From Rhea pennata (Eukaryota; Chordata; Aves; Rheiformes; Rheidae), in NCBI RefSeq assembly GCF_028389875.1, contig NC_084669.1, forward strand, positions 4,859,501 through 4,923,500: DNA of 64,000 bases. Direction: 5' to 3'. Of this stretch, positions 45,901-57,900 are shown one piece after another (the first letter of the stretch is position 1; each line of letters opens with the position of its first letter). A program made the translations under genes and the position numbers. The notes under the pieces are model-generated. The model made no database searches. It was not told the origin of the DNA and was given only the letters and a program-made list of their open reading frames with translations.

Positions 45901-48900
45901 GTGGCAGCCGCCGGCGGGGCGGGGCGGGGCGGAGCGGAGCCCGGTGCGCGGTGGGACCGCCGGGAGCGGCGCTCGTGGCTCCGTGCGCCCCGCGGCCCTG
46001 GGCGGCGGGGCCGGCGCCCGGCTGTGCTGGCCGGCGCTCTGGGCTGCCGCAGCGGGCCCGCGGCCGCGGCGGGGTGGGCCGGGCGGAGGTGAGCACCTGC
46101 GCAGACGACGCCGGCGTCCTCCTTGTGGCGGCAGTCGTGGACGCCCAGCCCGCGGTGAGAGCACTGGGCCAGCGACGCCTCGTCCCCCGTGCACGCCACC
46201 TCGTCCAGGAGCACGGGGCCGGCGCCTTCGCCAAAGAAGGCGTTGCGGTGGGCCGAGACGACGTCCCCGCAGCCCAGCTGCCGGCACGCCACGCTGGCGT
46301 CCCTCAGGTCCCAGGCGTCGTCGCAGACGGTGCCCCAGCTGCCGTTGTGGAAGAGCTCGAGGCGCCCCTCGCAGGGGCCGCCGCCGTCCACCAGCCGCAG
46401 GGCCATGTCTGGGGGAAGCAGAGGGAGAGGCGGGGTCGCGCGGTGGCCTGGGAAAGGGCCGTCCCGGGGGCGCTCCTCACCTACCTGGAATTGCCGTTGT
46501 CGCCTGCTCCGTAGACACTGTCCCAAGAGAAGGGAAAAGCCACGCTTCAGGCTAAAGGCACGAGCGCGAGCGTAACAGAGGCCCTCTGCCCTGCACCTCT
46601 GGCTTGAGAGCTTGGTTTAGAAGGGGGATTCCCTTTAGCGTTGCATTTTGTGAGTGGAGCACTTGGAGCTGCCCTTCACGAAAGCTGCTTCAGAAGTCCT
46701 GACAGCAGCACGTGCCCGGGCCGCAGAGTTTTGCGGGTGCCCGGGCCGGCAGGGCACTGCAGTGAGGAAGAGCATGCGCCTGCCTTGCGGGAGAAAGCCT
46801 CACTGCCTTCCCCAAACCGGCGCTGGTTTCAAGGGGCTTTGGCTTGCAAGAGCTTCTCAGCACCTCTGCTCAGAGCAGGCTACGCCGCCACGCGCCACTC
46901 AGGAACCGTAGCGTGAGCTCAAATACCTGGTACTTCCGTCGTCGCGTGCTCTGTGGACGCTGTGGCAAGAGAAAGGAGAAGCAGGCTTCAGTGATCTGGG
47001 CGTTTTTGAGGAAGCTAAGCCTGGCCTGCCAGGCCAAGGGCAAGGCCAACGGAACAGGAAGGCGTAACGAGCGCCCCGCTGAAGTGAGCGCTTGATGGAG
47101 CTGCTCTTCAGCTAGTGCGTTTTGCAGGAGCCCCTCTTTTGGCATTCGTGGAGACCAGCTGGTGGTCTTCTGGCTCCCTTGAGCGGGGGTGGCACTCGTA
47201 TGCCCGAGCGCGTTCGTCTGCGCACAGGCCACCACGCGGCCTGTGGCAGGACAGCAGCGTCCCCAAACGAGCCCCGTGCAGCCGGCGCCAGGAGCCGGGT
47301 GCCCCTGGTGTGCCTGGGGGCTGCGGGTGTGGGAGGGGGCCCTCCAGCTCCGCGAGAGCGCCCAACTCAGCTCAGCACCGCTCAGGGCAGAGCGGCTCCC
47401 CAGTCCTCATGGGGAGGACACAGAGTTGGCCAACCGCCAGGCAAATACCCGCGCAGCGAAGCAGGAGATACCTGTTGCTTCAGGTGTGGTTGTCTCCACG
47501 GGGACTGTGAGGAGAGAAAAGAAAGGCGGTCAAAAAGGTCATGCGAACGGGGTCGTGGTTCTCGGGTAGGAAGCGGGAGAAGCAGGAGGACAGGCAGGGC
47601 TCTCCGCCTAGCGCCGCTCCGGGGACGTCTGGCGAAGCCTTGGCGGAGCCTGCGGGCTGTGTTTCTGCTGAGCGACGGCGGCATTTAGAGCGGCAGCGTG
47701 CCGGAGGAGTACGCCTGGCCACGGCAGGGGCGAAGCAGCAAACGCCGCGGGCGCTGCAGTCGTCTCAGGCCGGGCTCCTGCGGCAGGCTGAGCGCGAGCT
47801 GAGCTGCTGTTTGCGGGGAAGACGCTGCCGTGCTGCCAAAGGTGCCGGGGGAGCGGGAGCCTGGCAGGGGAAGGAAGCCGAGCTGCTTTTCAGTGAAAGC
47901 AGTGGCGTGCTGGTGGAGCGTGCTGGTGGGTTAGGCAGGCGCAGAAGCTTTGGCTCTGTCGACTAGGAAGCTGCAGAGGCGAGCGTGGCTTGTGCCGCAC
48001 AGCGGCTGGCGGGCGCGCGCGCGCAGAAACGGTTTGCGGTGCGCGAGGAGCAGCGGCTGGAGAGGGACGGGGCGGACCGGGAAGACGCGCTGCCAGGCTG
48101 ACCGTGACTTCTGCTCCCGAAGCGTTTCTCCGGAGGCTTGCCGTGTACGCGCGGTAGCTCGGCGGCTCGTAGCGCGTTAGGGCAGAACGAGGTTTCTCCG
48201 TGACCGCGAGCGGGGAGCACCGCGTGGTGCCGAGCAAAGGGAGGGGAGAAGCGAGGGCGCGAGGAGGAGCCCCGCGGTCCCTAAAGCTGCGGGCCTGGGA
48301 CGAGCCCTCGGAGGCTTGCGGCAGCCCCGCGCCCGTGGCAGCCGCCGGCGGGGCGGAGCGGAGCCCGGTGCACGGTGGGACCGCCGGGAGCGGCGCTCGT
48401 GGCTCCGTGCGCCCCGCGGCCCTGGGCGGCGGGGCCGGCGCCCGGCTGTGCTGGCCGGCGCTCTGGGCTGCCGCAGCGGGCCCGCGGCCGCGGCGGGGTG
48501 GGCCGGGCGGAGGTGAGCACCTGCGCAGACGACGCCGGCGTCCTCCTTGTGGCGGCAGTCGTGGACGCCCAGCCCGCGGTGAGAGCACTGGGCCAGCGAC
48601 GCCTCGTCCCCCGTGCACGCCACCTCGTCCAGGAGCACGGGGCCGGCGCCTTCGCCAAAGAAGGCGTTGCGGTGGGCCGAGACGACGTCCCCGCAGCCCA
48701 GCTGCCGGCACGCCACGCTGGCGTCCCTCAGGTCCCAGGCGTCGTCGCAGACGGTGCCCCAGCTGCCGTTGTGGAAGAGCTCGAGGCGCCCCTCGCAGGG
48801 GCCGCCGCCGTCCACCAGCCGCAGGGCCATGTCTGGGGGAAGCAGAGGGAGAGGCGGGGTCGCGCGGTGGCCTGGGAAAGGGCCGTCCCGGGGGCGCTCC

Positions 48901-51900
48901 TCACCTACCTGGAATTGCCGTTGTCGCCTGCTCCGTAGACACTGTCCCAAGAGAAGGGAAAAGCCACGCTTCAGGCTAAAGGCACGAGCGCGAGCGTAAC
49001 AGAGGCCCTCTGCCCTGCACCTCTGGCTTGAGAGCTTGGTTTAGAAGGGGGATTCCCTTTAGCGTTGCATTTTGTGAGTGGAGCACTTGGAGCTGCCCTT
49101 CACGAAAGCTGCTTCAGAAGTCCTGACAGCAGCACGTGCCCGGGCCGCAGAGTTTTGCGGGTGCCCGGGCCGGCAGGGCACTGCAGTGAGGAAGAGCATG
49201 CGCCTGCCTTGCGGGAGAAAGCCTCACTGCCTTCCCCAAACCGGCGCTGGTTTCAAGGGGCTTTGGCTTGCAAGAGCTTCTCAGCACCTCTGCTCAGAGC
49301 AGGCTACGCCGCCACGCGCCACTCAGGAACCGTAGCGTGAGCTCAAATACCTGGTACTTCCGTCGTCGCGTGCTCTGTGGACGCTGTGGCAAGAGAAAGG
49401 AGAAGCAGGCTTCAGTGATCTGGGCGTTTTTGAGGAAGCTAAGCCTGGCCTGCCAGGCCAAGGGCAAGGCCAACGGAACAGGAAGGCGTAACGAGCGCCC
49501 CGCTGAAGTGAGCGCTTGATGGAGCTGCTCTTCAGCTAGTGCGTTTTGCAGGAGCCCCTCTTTTGGCATTCGTGGAGACCAGCTGGTGGTCTTCTGGCTC
49601 CCTTGAGCGGGGGTGGCACTCGTATGCCCGAGCGCGTTCGTCTGCGCACAGGCCACCACGCGGCCTGTGGCAGGACAGCAGCGTCCCCAAACGAGCCCCG
49701 TGCAGCCGGCGCCAGGAGCCGGGTGCCCCTGGTGTGCCTGGGGGCTGCGGGTGTGGGAGGGGGCCCTCCAGCTCCGCGAGAGCGCCCAACTCAGCTCAGC
49801 ACCGCTCAGGGCAGAGCGGCTCCCCAGTCCTCATGGGGAGGACACAGAGTTGGCCAACCGCCAGGCAAATACCCGCGCAGCGAAGCAGGAGATACCTGTT
49901 GCTTCAGGTGTGGTTGTCTCCACGGGGACTGTGAGGAGAGAAAAGAAAGGCGGTCAAAAAGGTCATGCGAACGGGGTCGTGGTTCTCGGGTAGGAAGCGG
50001 GAGAAGCAGGAGGACAGGCAGGGCTCTCCGCCTAGCGCCGCTCCGGGGACGTCTGGCGAAGCCTTGGCGGAGCCTGCGGGCTGTGTTTCTGCTGAGCGAC
50101 GGCGGCATTTAGAGCGGCAGCGTGCCGGAGGAGTACGCCTGGCCACGGCAGGGGCGAAGCAGCAAACGCCGCGGGCGCTGCAGTCGTCTCAGGCCGGGCT
50201 CCTGCGGCAGGCTGAGCGCGAGCTGAGCTGCTGTTTGCGGGGAAGACGCTGCCGTGCTGCCAAAGGTGCCGGGGGAGCGGGAGCCTGGCAGGGGAAGGAA
50301 GCCGAGCTGCTTTTCAGTGAAAGCAGTGGCGTGCTGGTGGAGCGTGCTGGTGGGTTAGGCAGGCGCAGAAGCTTTGGCTCTGTCGACTAGGAAGCTGCAG
50401 AGGCGAGCGTGGCTTGTGCCGCACAGCGGCTGGCGGGCGCGCGCGCGCAGAAACGGTTTGCGGTGCGCGAGGAGCAGCGGCTGGAGAGGGACGGGGCGGA
50501 CCGGGAAGACGCGCTGCCAGGCTGACCGTGACTTCTGCTCCCGAAGCGTTTCTCCGGAGGCTTGCCGTGTAGGCGCGGTAGCTCGGCGGCTCGTAGCGCG
50601 TTAGGGCAGAACGAGGTTTCTCCGTGACCGCGAGCGGGGAGCACCGCGTGGTGCCGAGCAAAGGGAGGGGAGAAGCGAGGGCGCGAGGAGGAGCCCCGCG
50701 GTCCCTAAAGCTGCGGGCCTGGGACGAGCCCTCGGAGGCTTGCGGCAGCCCCGCGCCCGTGGCAGCCGCCGGCGGGGCGGGGCGGGGCGGAGCGGAGCCC
50801 GGTGCGCGGTGGGACCGCCGGGAGCGGCGCTCGTGGCTCCGTGCGCCCCGCGGCCCTGGGCGGCGGGGCCGGCGCCCGGCTGTGCTGGCCGGCGCTCTGG
50901 GCTGCCGCAGCGGGCCCGCGGCCGCGGCGGGGTGGGCCGGGCGGAGGTGAGCACCTGCGCAGACGACGCCGGCGTCCTCCTTGTGGCGGCAGTCGTGGAC
51001 GCCCAGCCCGCGGTGAGAGCACTGGGCCAGCGACGCCTCGTCCCCCGTGCACGCCACCTCGTCCAGGAGCACGGGGCCGGCGCCTTCGCCAAAGAAGGCG
51101 TTGCGGTGGGCCGAGACGACGTCCCCGCAGCCCAGCTGCCGGCACGCCACGCTGGCGTCCCTCAGGTCCCAGGCGTCGTCGCAGACGGTGCCCCAGCTGC
51201 CGTTGTGGAAGAGCTCGAGGCGCCCCTCGCAGGGGCCGCCGCCGTCCACCAGCCGCAGGGCCATGTCTGGGGGAAGCAGAGGGAGAGGCGGGGTCGCGCG
51301 GTGGCCTGGGAAAGGGCCGTCCCGGGGGCGCTCCTCACCTACCTGGAATTGCCGTTGTCGCCTGCTCCGTAGACACTGTCCCAAGAGAAGGGAAAAGCCA
51401 CGCTTCAGGCTAAAGGCACGAGCGCGAGCGTAACAGAGGCCCTCTGCCCTGCACCTCTGGCTTGAGAGCTTGGTTTAGAAGGGGGATTCCCTTTAGCGTT
51501 GCATTTTGTGAGTGGAGCACTTGGAGCTGCCCTTCACGAAAGCTGCTTCAGAAGTCCTGACAGCAGCACGTGCCCGGGCCGCAGAGTTTTGCGGGTGCCC
51601 GGGCCGGCAGGGCACTGCAGTGAGGAAGAGCATGCGCCTGCCTTGCGGGAGAAAGCCTCACTGCCTTCCCCAAACCGGCGCTGGTTTCAAGGGGCTTTGG
51701 CTTGCAAGAGCTTCTCAGCACCTCTGCTCAGAGCAGGCTACGCCGCCACGCGCCACTCAGGAACCGTAGCGTGAGCTCAAATACCTGGTACTTCCGTCGT
51801 CGCGTGCTCTGTGGACGCTGTGGCAAGAGAAAGGAGAAGCAGGCTTCAGTGATCTGGGCGTTTTTGAGGAAGCTAAGCCTGGCCTGCCAGGCCAAGGGCA

Positions 51901-54900
51901 AGGCCAACGGAACAGGAAGGCGTAACGAGCGCCCCGCTGAAGTGAGCGCTTGATGGAGCTGCTCTTCAGCTAGTGCGTTTTGCAGGAGCCCCTCTTTTGG
52001 CATTCGTGGAGACCAGCTGGTGGTCTTCTGGCTCCCTTGAGCGGGGGTGGCACTCGTATGCCCGAGCGCGTTCGTCTGCGCACAGGCCACCACGCGGCCT
52101 GTGGCAGGACAGCAGCGTCCCCAAACGAGCCCCGTGCAGCCGGCGCCAGGAGCCGGGTGCCCCTGGTGTGCCTGGGGGCTGCGGGTGTGGGAGGGGGCCC
52201 TCCAGCTCCGCGAGAGCGCCCTACTCAGCTCAGCACCGCTCAGGGCAGAGCGGCTCCCCAGTCCTCATGGGGAGGACACAGAGTTGGCCAACCGCCAGGC
52301 AAATACCCGCGCAGCGAAGCAGGAGATACCTGTTGCTTCAGGTGTGGTTGTCTCCACGGGGACTGTGAGGAGAGAAAAGAAAGGCGGTCAAAAAGGTCAT
52401 GCGAACGGGGTCGTGGTTCTCGGGTAGGAAGCGGGAGAAGCAGGAGGACAGGCAGGGCTCTCCGCCTAGCGCCGCTCCGGGGACGTCTGGCGAAGCCTTG
52501 GCGGAGCCTGCGGGCTGTGTTTCTGCTGAGCGACGGCGGCATTTAGAGCGGCAGCATGCCGGAGGAGTACGCCTGGCCACGGCAGGGGCGAAGCAGCAAA
52601 CGCCGCGGGCGCTGCAGTCGTCTCAGGCCGGGCTCCTGCGGCAGGCTGAGCGCGAGCTGAGCTGCTGTTTGCGGGGAAGACGCTGCCGTGCTGCCAAAGG
52701 TGCCGGGGGAGCGGGAGCCTGGCAGGGGAAGGAAGCCGAGCTGCTTTTCAGTGAAAGCAGTGGCGTGCTGGTGGAGCGTGCTGGTGGGTTAGGCAGGCGC
52801 AGAAGCTTTGGCTCTGTCGACTAGGAAGCTGCAGAGGCGAGCGTGGCTTGTGCCGCACAGCGGCTGGCGGGCGCGCGCGCGCAGAAACGGTTTGCGGTGC
52901 GCGAGGAGCAGCGGCTGGAGAGGGACGGGGCGGACCGGGAAGACGCGCTGCCAGGCTGACCGTGACTTCTGCTCCCGAAGCGTTTCTCCGGAGGCTTGCC
53001 GTGTACGCGCGGTAGCTCGGCGGCTCGTAGCGCGTTAGGGCAGAACGAGGTTTCTCCGTGACCGCGAGCGGGGAGCACCGCGTGGTGCCGAGCAAAGGGA
53101 GGGGAGAAGCGAGGGCGCGAGGAGGAGCCCCGCAGTCCCTAAAGCTGCGGGCCTGGGACGAGCCCTCGGAGGCTTGCGGCAGCCCCGCGCCCGTGGCAGC
53201 CGCCGGCGGGGCGGGGCGGAGCGGAGCCCGGTGCGCGGTGGGACCGCCGGGAGCGGCGCTCGTGGCTCCGTGCGCCCCGCGGCCCTGGGCGGCGGGGCCG
53301 GCGCCCGGCTGTGCTGGCCGGCGCTCTGGGCTGCCGCAGCGGGCCCGCGGCCGCGGCGGGGTGGGCCGGGCGGAGGTGAGCACCTGCGCAGACGACGCCG
53401 GCGTCCTCCTTGTGGCGGCAGTCGTGGACGCCCAGCCCGCGGTGAGAGCACTGGGCCAGCGACGCCTCGTCCCCCGTGCACGCCACCTCGTCCAGGAGCA
53501 CGGGGCCGGCGCCTTCGCCAAAGAAGGCGTTGCGGTGGGCCGAGACGACGTCCCCGCAGCCCAGCTGCCGGCACGCCACGCTGGCGTCCCTCAGGTCCCA
53601 GGCGTCGTCGCAGACGGTGCCCCAGCTGCCGTTGTGGAAGAGCTCGAGGCGCCCCTCGCAGGGGCCGCCGCCGTCCACCAGCCGCAGGGCCATGTCTGGG
53701 GGAAGCAGAGGGAGAGGCGGGGTCGCGCGGTGGCCTGGGAAAGGGCCGTCCCGGGGGCGCTCCTCACCTACCTGGAATTGCCGTTGTCGCCTGCTCCGTA
53801 GACACTGTCCCAAGAGAAGGGAAAAGCCACGCTTCAGGCTAAAGGCACGAGCGCGAGCGTAACAGAGGCCCTCTGCCCTGCACCTCTGGCTTGAGAGCTT
53901 GGTTTAGAAGGGGGATTCCCTTTAGCGTTGCATTTTGTGAGTGGAGCACTTGGAGCTGCCCTTCACGAAAGCTGCTTCAGAAGTCCTGACAGCAGCACGT
54001 GCCCGGGCCGCAGAGTTTTGCGGGTGCCCGGGCCGGCAGGGCACTGCAGTGAGGAAGAGCATGCGCCTGCCTTGCGGGAGAAAGCCTCACTGCCTTCCCC
54101 AAACCGGCGCTGGTTTCAAGGGGCTTTGGCTTGCAAGAGCTTCTCAGCACCTCTGCTCAGAGCAGGCTACGCCGCCACGCGCCACTCAGGAACCGTAGCG
54201 TGAGCTCAAATACCTGGTACTTCCGTCGTCGCGTGCTCTGTGGACGCTGTGGCAAGAGAAAGGAGAAGCAGGCTTCAGTGATCTGGGCGTTTTTGAGGAA
54301 GCTAAGCCTGGCCTGCCAGGCCAAGGGCAAGGCCAACGGAACAGGAAGGCGTAACGAGCGCCCCGCTGAAGTGAGCGCTTGATGGAGCTGCTCTTCAGCT
54401 AGTGCGTTTTGCAGGAGCCCCTCTTTTGGCATTCGTGGAGACCAGCTGGTGGTCTTCTGGCTCCCTTGAGCGGGGGTGGCACTCGTATGCCCGAGCGCGT
54501 TCGTCTGCGCACAGGCCACCACGCGGCCTGTGGCAGGACAGCAGCGTCCCCAAACGAGCCCCGTGCAGCCGGCGCCAGGAGCCGGGTGCCCCTGGTGTGC
54601 CTGGGGGCTGCGGGTGTGGGAGGGGGCCCTCCAGCTCCGCGAGAGCGCCCTACTCAGCTCAGCACCGCTCAGGGCAGAGCGGCTCCCCAGTCCTCATGGG
54701 GAGGACACAGAGTTGGCCAACCGCCAGGCAAATACCCGCGCAGCGAAGCAGGAGATACCTGTTGCTTCAGGTGTGGTTGTCTCCACGGGGACTGTGAGGA
54801 GAGAAAAGAAAGGCGGTCAAAAAGGTCATGCGAACGGGGTCGTGGTTCTCGGGTAGGAAGCGGGAGAAGCAGGAGGACAGGCAGGGCTCTCCGCCTAGCG

Positions 54901-57900
54901 CCGCTCCGGGGACGTCTGGCGAAGCCTTGGCGGAGCCTGCGGGCTGTGTTTCTGCTGAGCGACGGCGGCATTTAGAGCGGCAGCGTGCCGGAGGAGTACG
55001 CCTGGCCACGGCAGGGGCGAAGCAGCAAACGCCGCGGGCGCTGCAGTCGTCTCAGGCCGGGCTCCTGCGGCAGGCTGAGCGCGAGCTGAGCTGCTGTTTG
55101 CGGGGAAGACGCTGCCGTGCTGCCAAAGGTGCCGGGGGAGCGGGAGCCTGGCAGGGGAAGGAAGCCGAGCTGCTTTTCAGTGAAAGCAGTGGCGTGCTGG
55201 TGGAGCGTGCTGGTGGGTTAGGCAGGCGCAGAAGCTTTGGCTCTGTCGACTAGGAAGCTGCAGAGGCGAGCGTGGCTTGTGCCGCACAGCGGCTGGCGGG
55301 CGCGCGCGCGCAGAAACGGTTTGCGGTGCGCGAGGAGCAGCGGCTGGAGAGGGACGGGGCGGACCGGGAAGACGCGCTGCCAGGCTGACCGTGACTTCTG
55401 CTCCCGAAGCGTTTCTCCGGAGGCTTGCCGTGTAGGCGCGGTAGCTCGGCGGCTCGTAGCGCGTTAGGGCAGAACGAGGTTTCTCCGTGACCGCGAGCGG
55501 GGAGCACCGCGTGGTGCCGAGCAAAGGGAGGGGAGAAGCGAGGGCGCGAGGAGGAGCCCCGCGGTCCCTAAAGCTGCGGGCCTGGGACGAGCCCTCGGAG
55601 GCTTGCGGCAGCCCCGCGCCCGTGGCAGCCGCCGGCGGGGCGGGGCGGGGCGGAGCGGAGCCCGGTGCGCGGTGGGACCGCCGGGAGCGGCGCTCGTGGC
55701 TCCGTGCGCCCCGCGGCCCTGGGCGGCGGGGCCGGCGCCCGGCTGTGCTGGCCGGCGCTCTGGGCTGCCGCAGCGGGCCCGCGGCCGCGGCGGGGTGGGC
55801 CGGGCGGAGGTGAGCACCTGCGCAGACGACGCCGGCGTCCTCCTTGTGGCGGCAGTCGTGGACGCCCAGCCCGCGGTGAGAGCACTGGGCCAGCGACGCC
55901 TCGTCCCCCGTGCACGCCACCTCGTCCAGGAGCACGGGGCCGGCGCCTTCGCCAAAGAAGGCGTTGCGGTGGGCCGAGACGACGTCCCCGCAGCCCAGCT
56001 GCCGGCACGCCACGCTGGCGTCCCTCAGGTCCCAGGCGTCGTCGCAGACGGTGCCCCAGCTGCCGTTGTGGAAGAGCTCGAGGCGCCCCTCGCAGGGGCC
56101 GCCGCCGTCCACCAGCCGCAGGGCCATGTCTGGGGGAAGCAGAGGGAGAGGCGGGGTCGCGCGGTGGCCTGGGAAAGGGCCGTCCCGGGGGCGCTCCTCA
56201 CCTACCTGGAATTGCCGTTGTCGCCTGCTCCGTAGACACTGTCCCAAGAGAAGGGAAAAGCCACGCTTCAGGCTAAAGGCACGAGCGCGAGCGTAACAGA
56301 GGCCCTCTGCCCTGCACCTCTGGCTTGAGAGCTTGGTTTAGAAGGGGGATTCCCTTTAGCGTTGCATTTTGTGAGTGGAGCACTTGGAGCTGCCCTTCAC
56401 GAAAGCTGCTTCAGAAGTCCTGACAGCAGCACGTGCCCGGGCCGCAGAGTTTTGCGGGTGCCCGGGCCGGCAGGGCACTGCAGTGAGGAAGAGCATGCGC
56501 CTGCCTTGCGGGAGAAAGCCTCACTGCCTTCCCCAAACCGGCGCTGGTTTCAAGGGGCTTTGGCTTGCAAGAGCTTCTCAGCACCTCTGCTCAGAGCAGG
56601 CTACGCCGCCACGCGCCACTCAGGAACCGTAGCGTGAGCTCAAATACCTGGTACTTCCGTCGTCGCGTGCTCTGTGGACGCTGTGGCAAGAGAAAGGAGA
56701 AGCAGGCTTCAGTGATCTGGGCGTTTTTGAGGAAGCTAAGCCTGGCCTGCCAGGCCAAGGGCAAGGCCAACGGAACAGGAAGGCGTAACGAGCGCCCCGC
56801 TGAAGTGAGCGCTTGATGGAGCTGCTCTTCAGCTAGTGCGTTTTGCAGGAGCCCCTCTTTTGGCATTCGTGGAGACCAGCTGGTGGTCTTCTGGCTCCCT
56901 TGAGCGGGGGTGGCACTCGTATGCCCGAGCGCGTTCGTCTGCGCACAGGCCACCACGCGGCCTGTGGCAGGACAGCAGCGTCCCCAAACGAGCCCCGTGC
57001 AGCCGGCGCCAGGAGCCGGGTGCCCCTGGTGTGCCTGGGGGCTGCGGGTGTGGGAGGGGGCCCTCCAGCTCCGCGAGAGCGCCCAACTCAGCTCAGCACC
57101 GCTCAGGGCAGAGCGGCTCCCCAGTCCTCATGGGGAGGACACAGAGTTGGCCAACCGCCAGGCAAATACCCGCGCAGCGAAGCAGGAGATACCTGTTGCT
57201 TCAGGTGTGGTTGTCTCCACGGGGACTGTGAGGAGAGAAAAGAAAGGCGGTCAAAAAGGTCATGCGAACGGGGTCGTGGTTCTCGGGTAGGAAGCGGGAG
57301 AAGCAGGAGGACAGGCAGGGCTCTCCGCCTAGCGCCGCTCCGGGGACATCTGGCGAAGCCTTGGCGGAGCCTGCGGGCTGTGTTTCTGCTGAGCGACGGC
57401 GGCATTTAGAGCGGCAGCGTGCCGGAGGAGTACGCCTGGCCACGGCAGGGGCGAAGCAGCAAACGCCGCGGGCGCTGCAGTCGTCTCAGGCCGGGCTCCT
57501 GCGGCAGGCTGAGCGCGAGCTGAGCTGCTGTTTGCGGGGAAGACGCTGCCGTGCTGCCAAAGGTGCCGGGGGAGCGGGAGCCTGGCAGGGGAAGGAAGCC
57601 GAGCTGCTTTTCAGTGAAAGCAGTGGCGTGCTGGTGGAGCGTGCTGGTGGGTTAGGCAGGCGCAGAAGCTTTGGCTCTGTCGACTAGGAAGCTGCAGAGG
57701 CGAGCGTGGCTTGTGCCGCACAGCGGCTGGCGGGCGCGCGCGCGCAGAAACGGTTTGCGGTGCGCGAGGAGCAGCGGCTGGAGAGGGACGGGGCGGACCG
57801 GGAAGACGCGCTGCCAGGCTGACCGTGACTTCTGCTCCCGAAGCGTTTCTCCGGAGGCTTGCCGTGTACGCGCGGTAGCTCGGCGGCTCGTAGCGCGTTA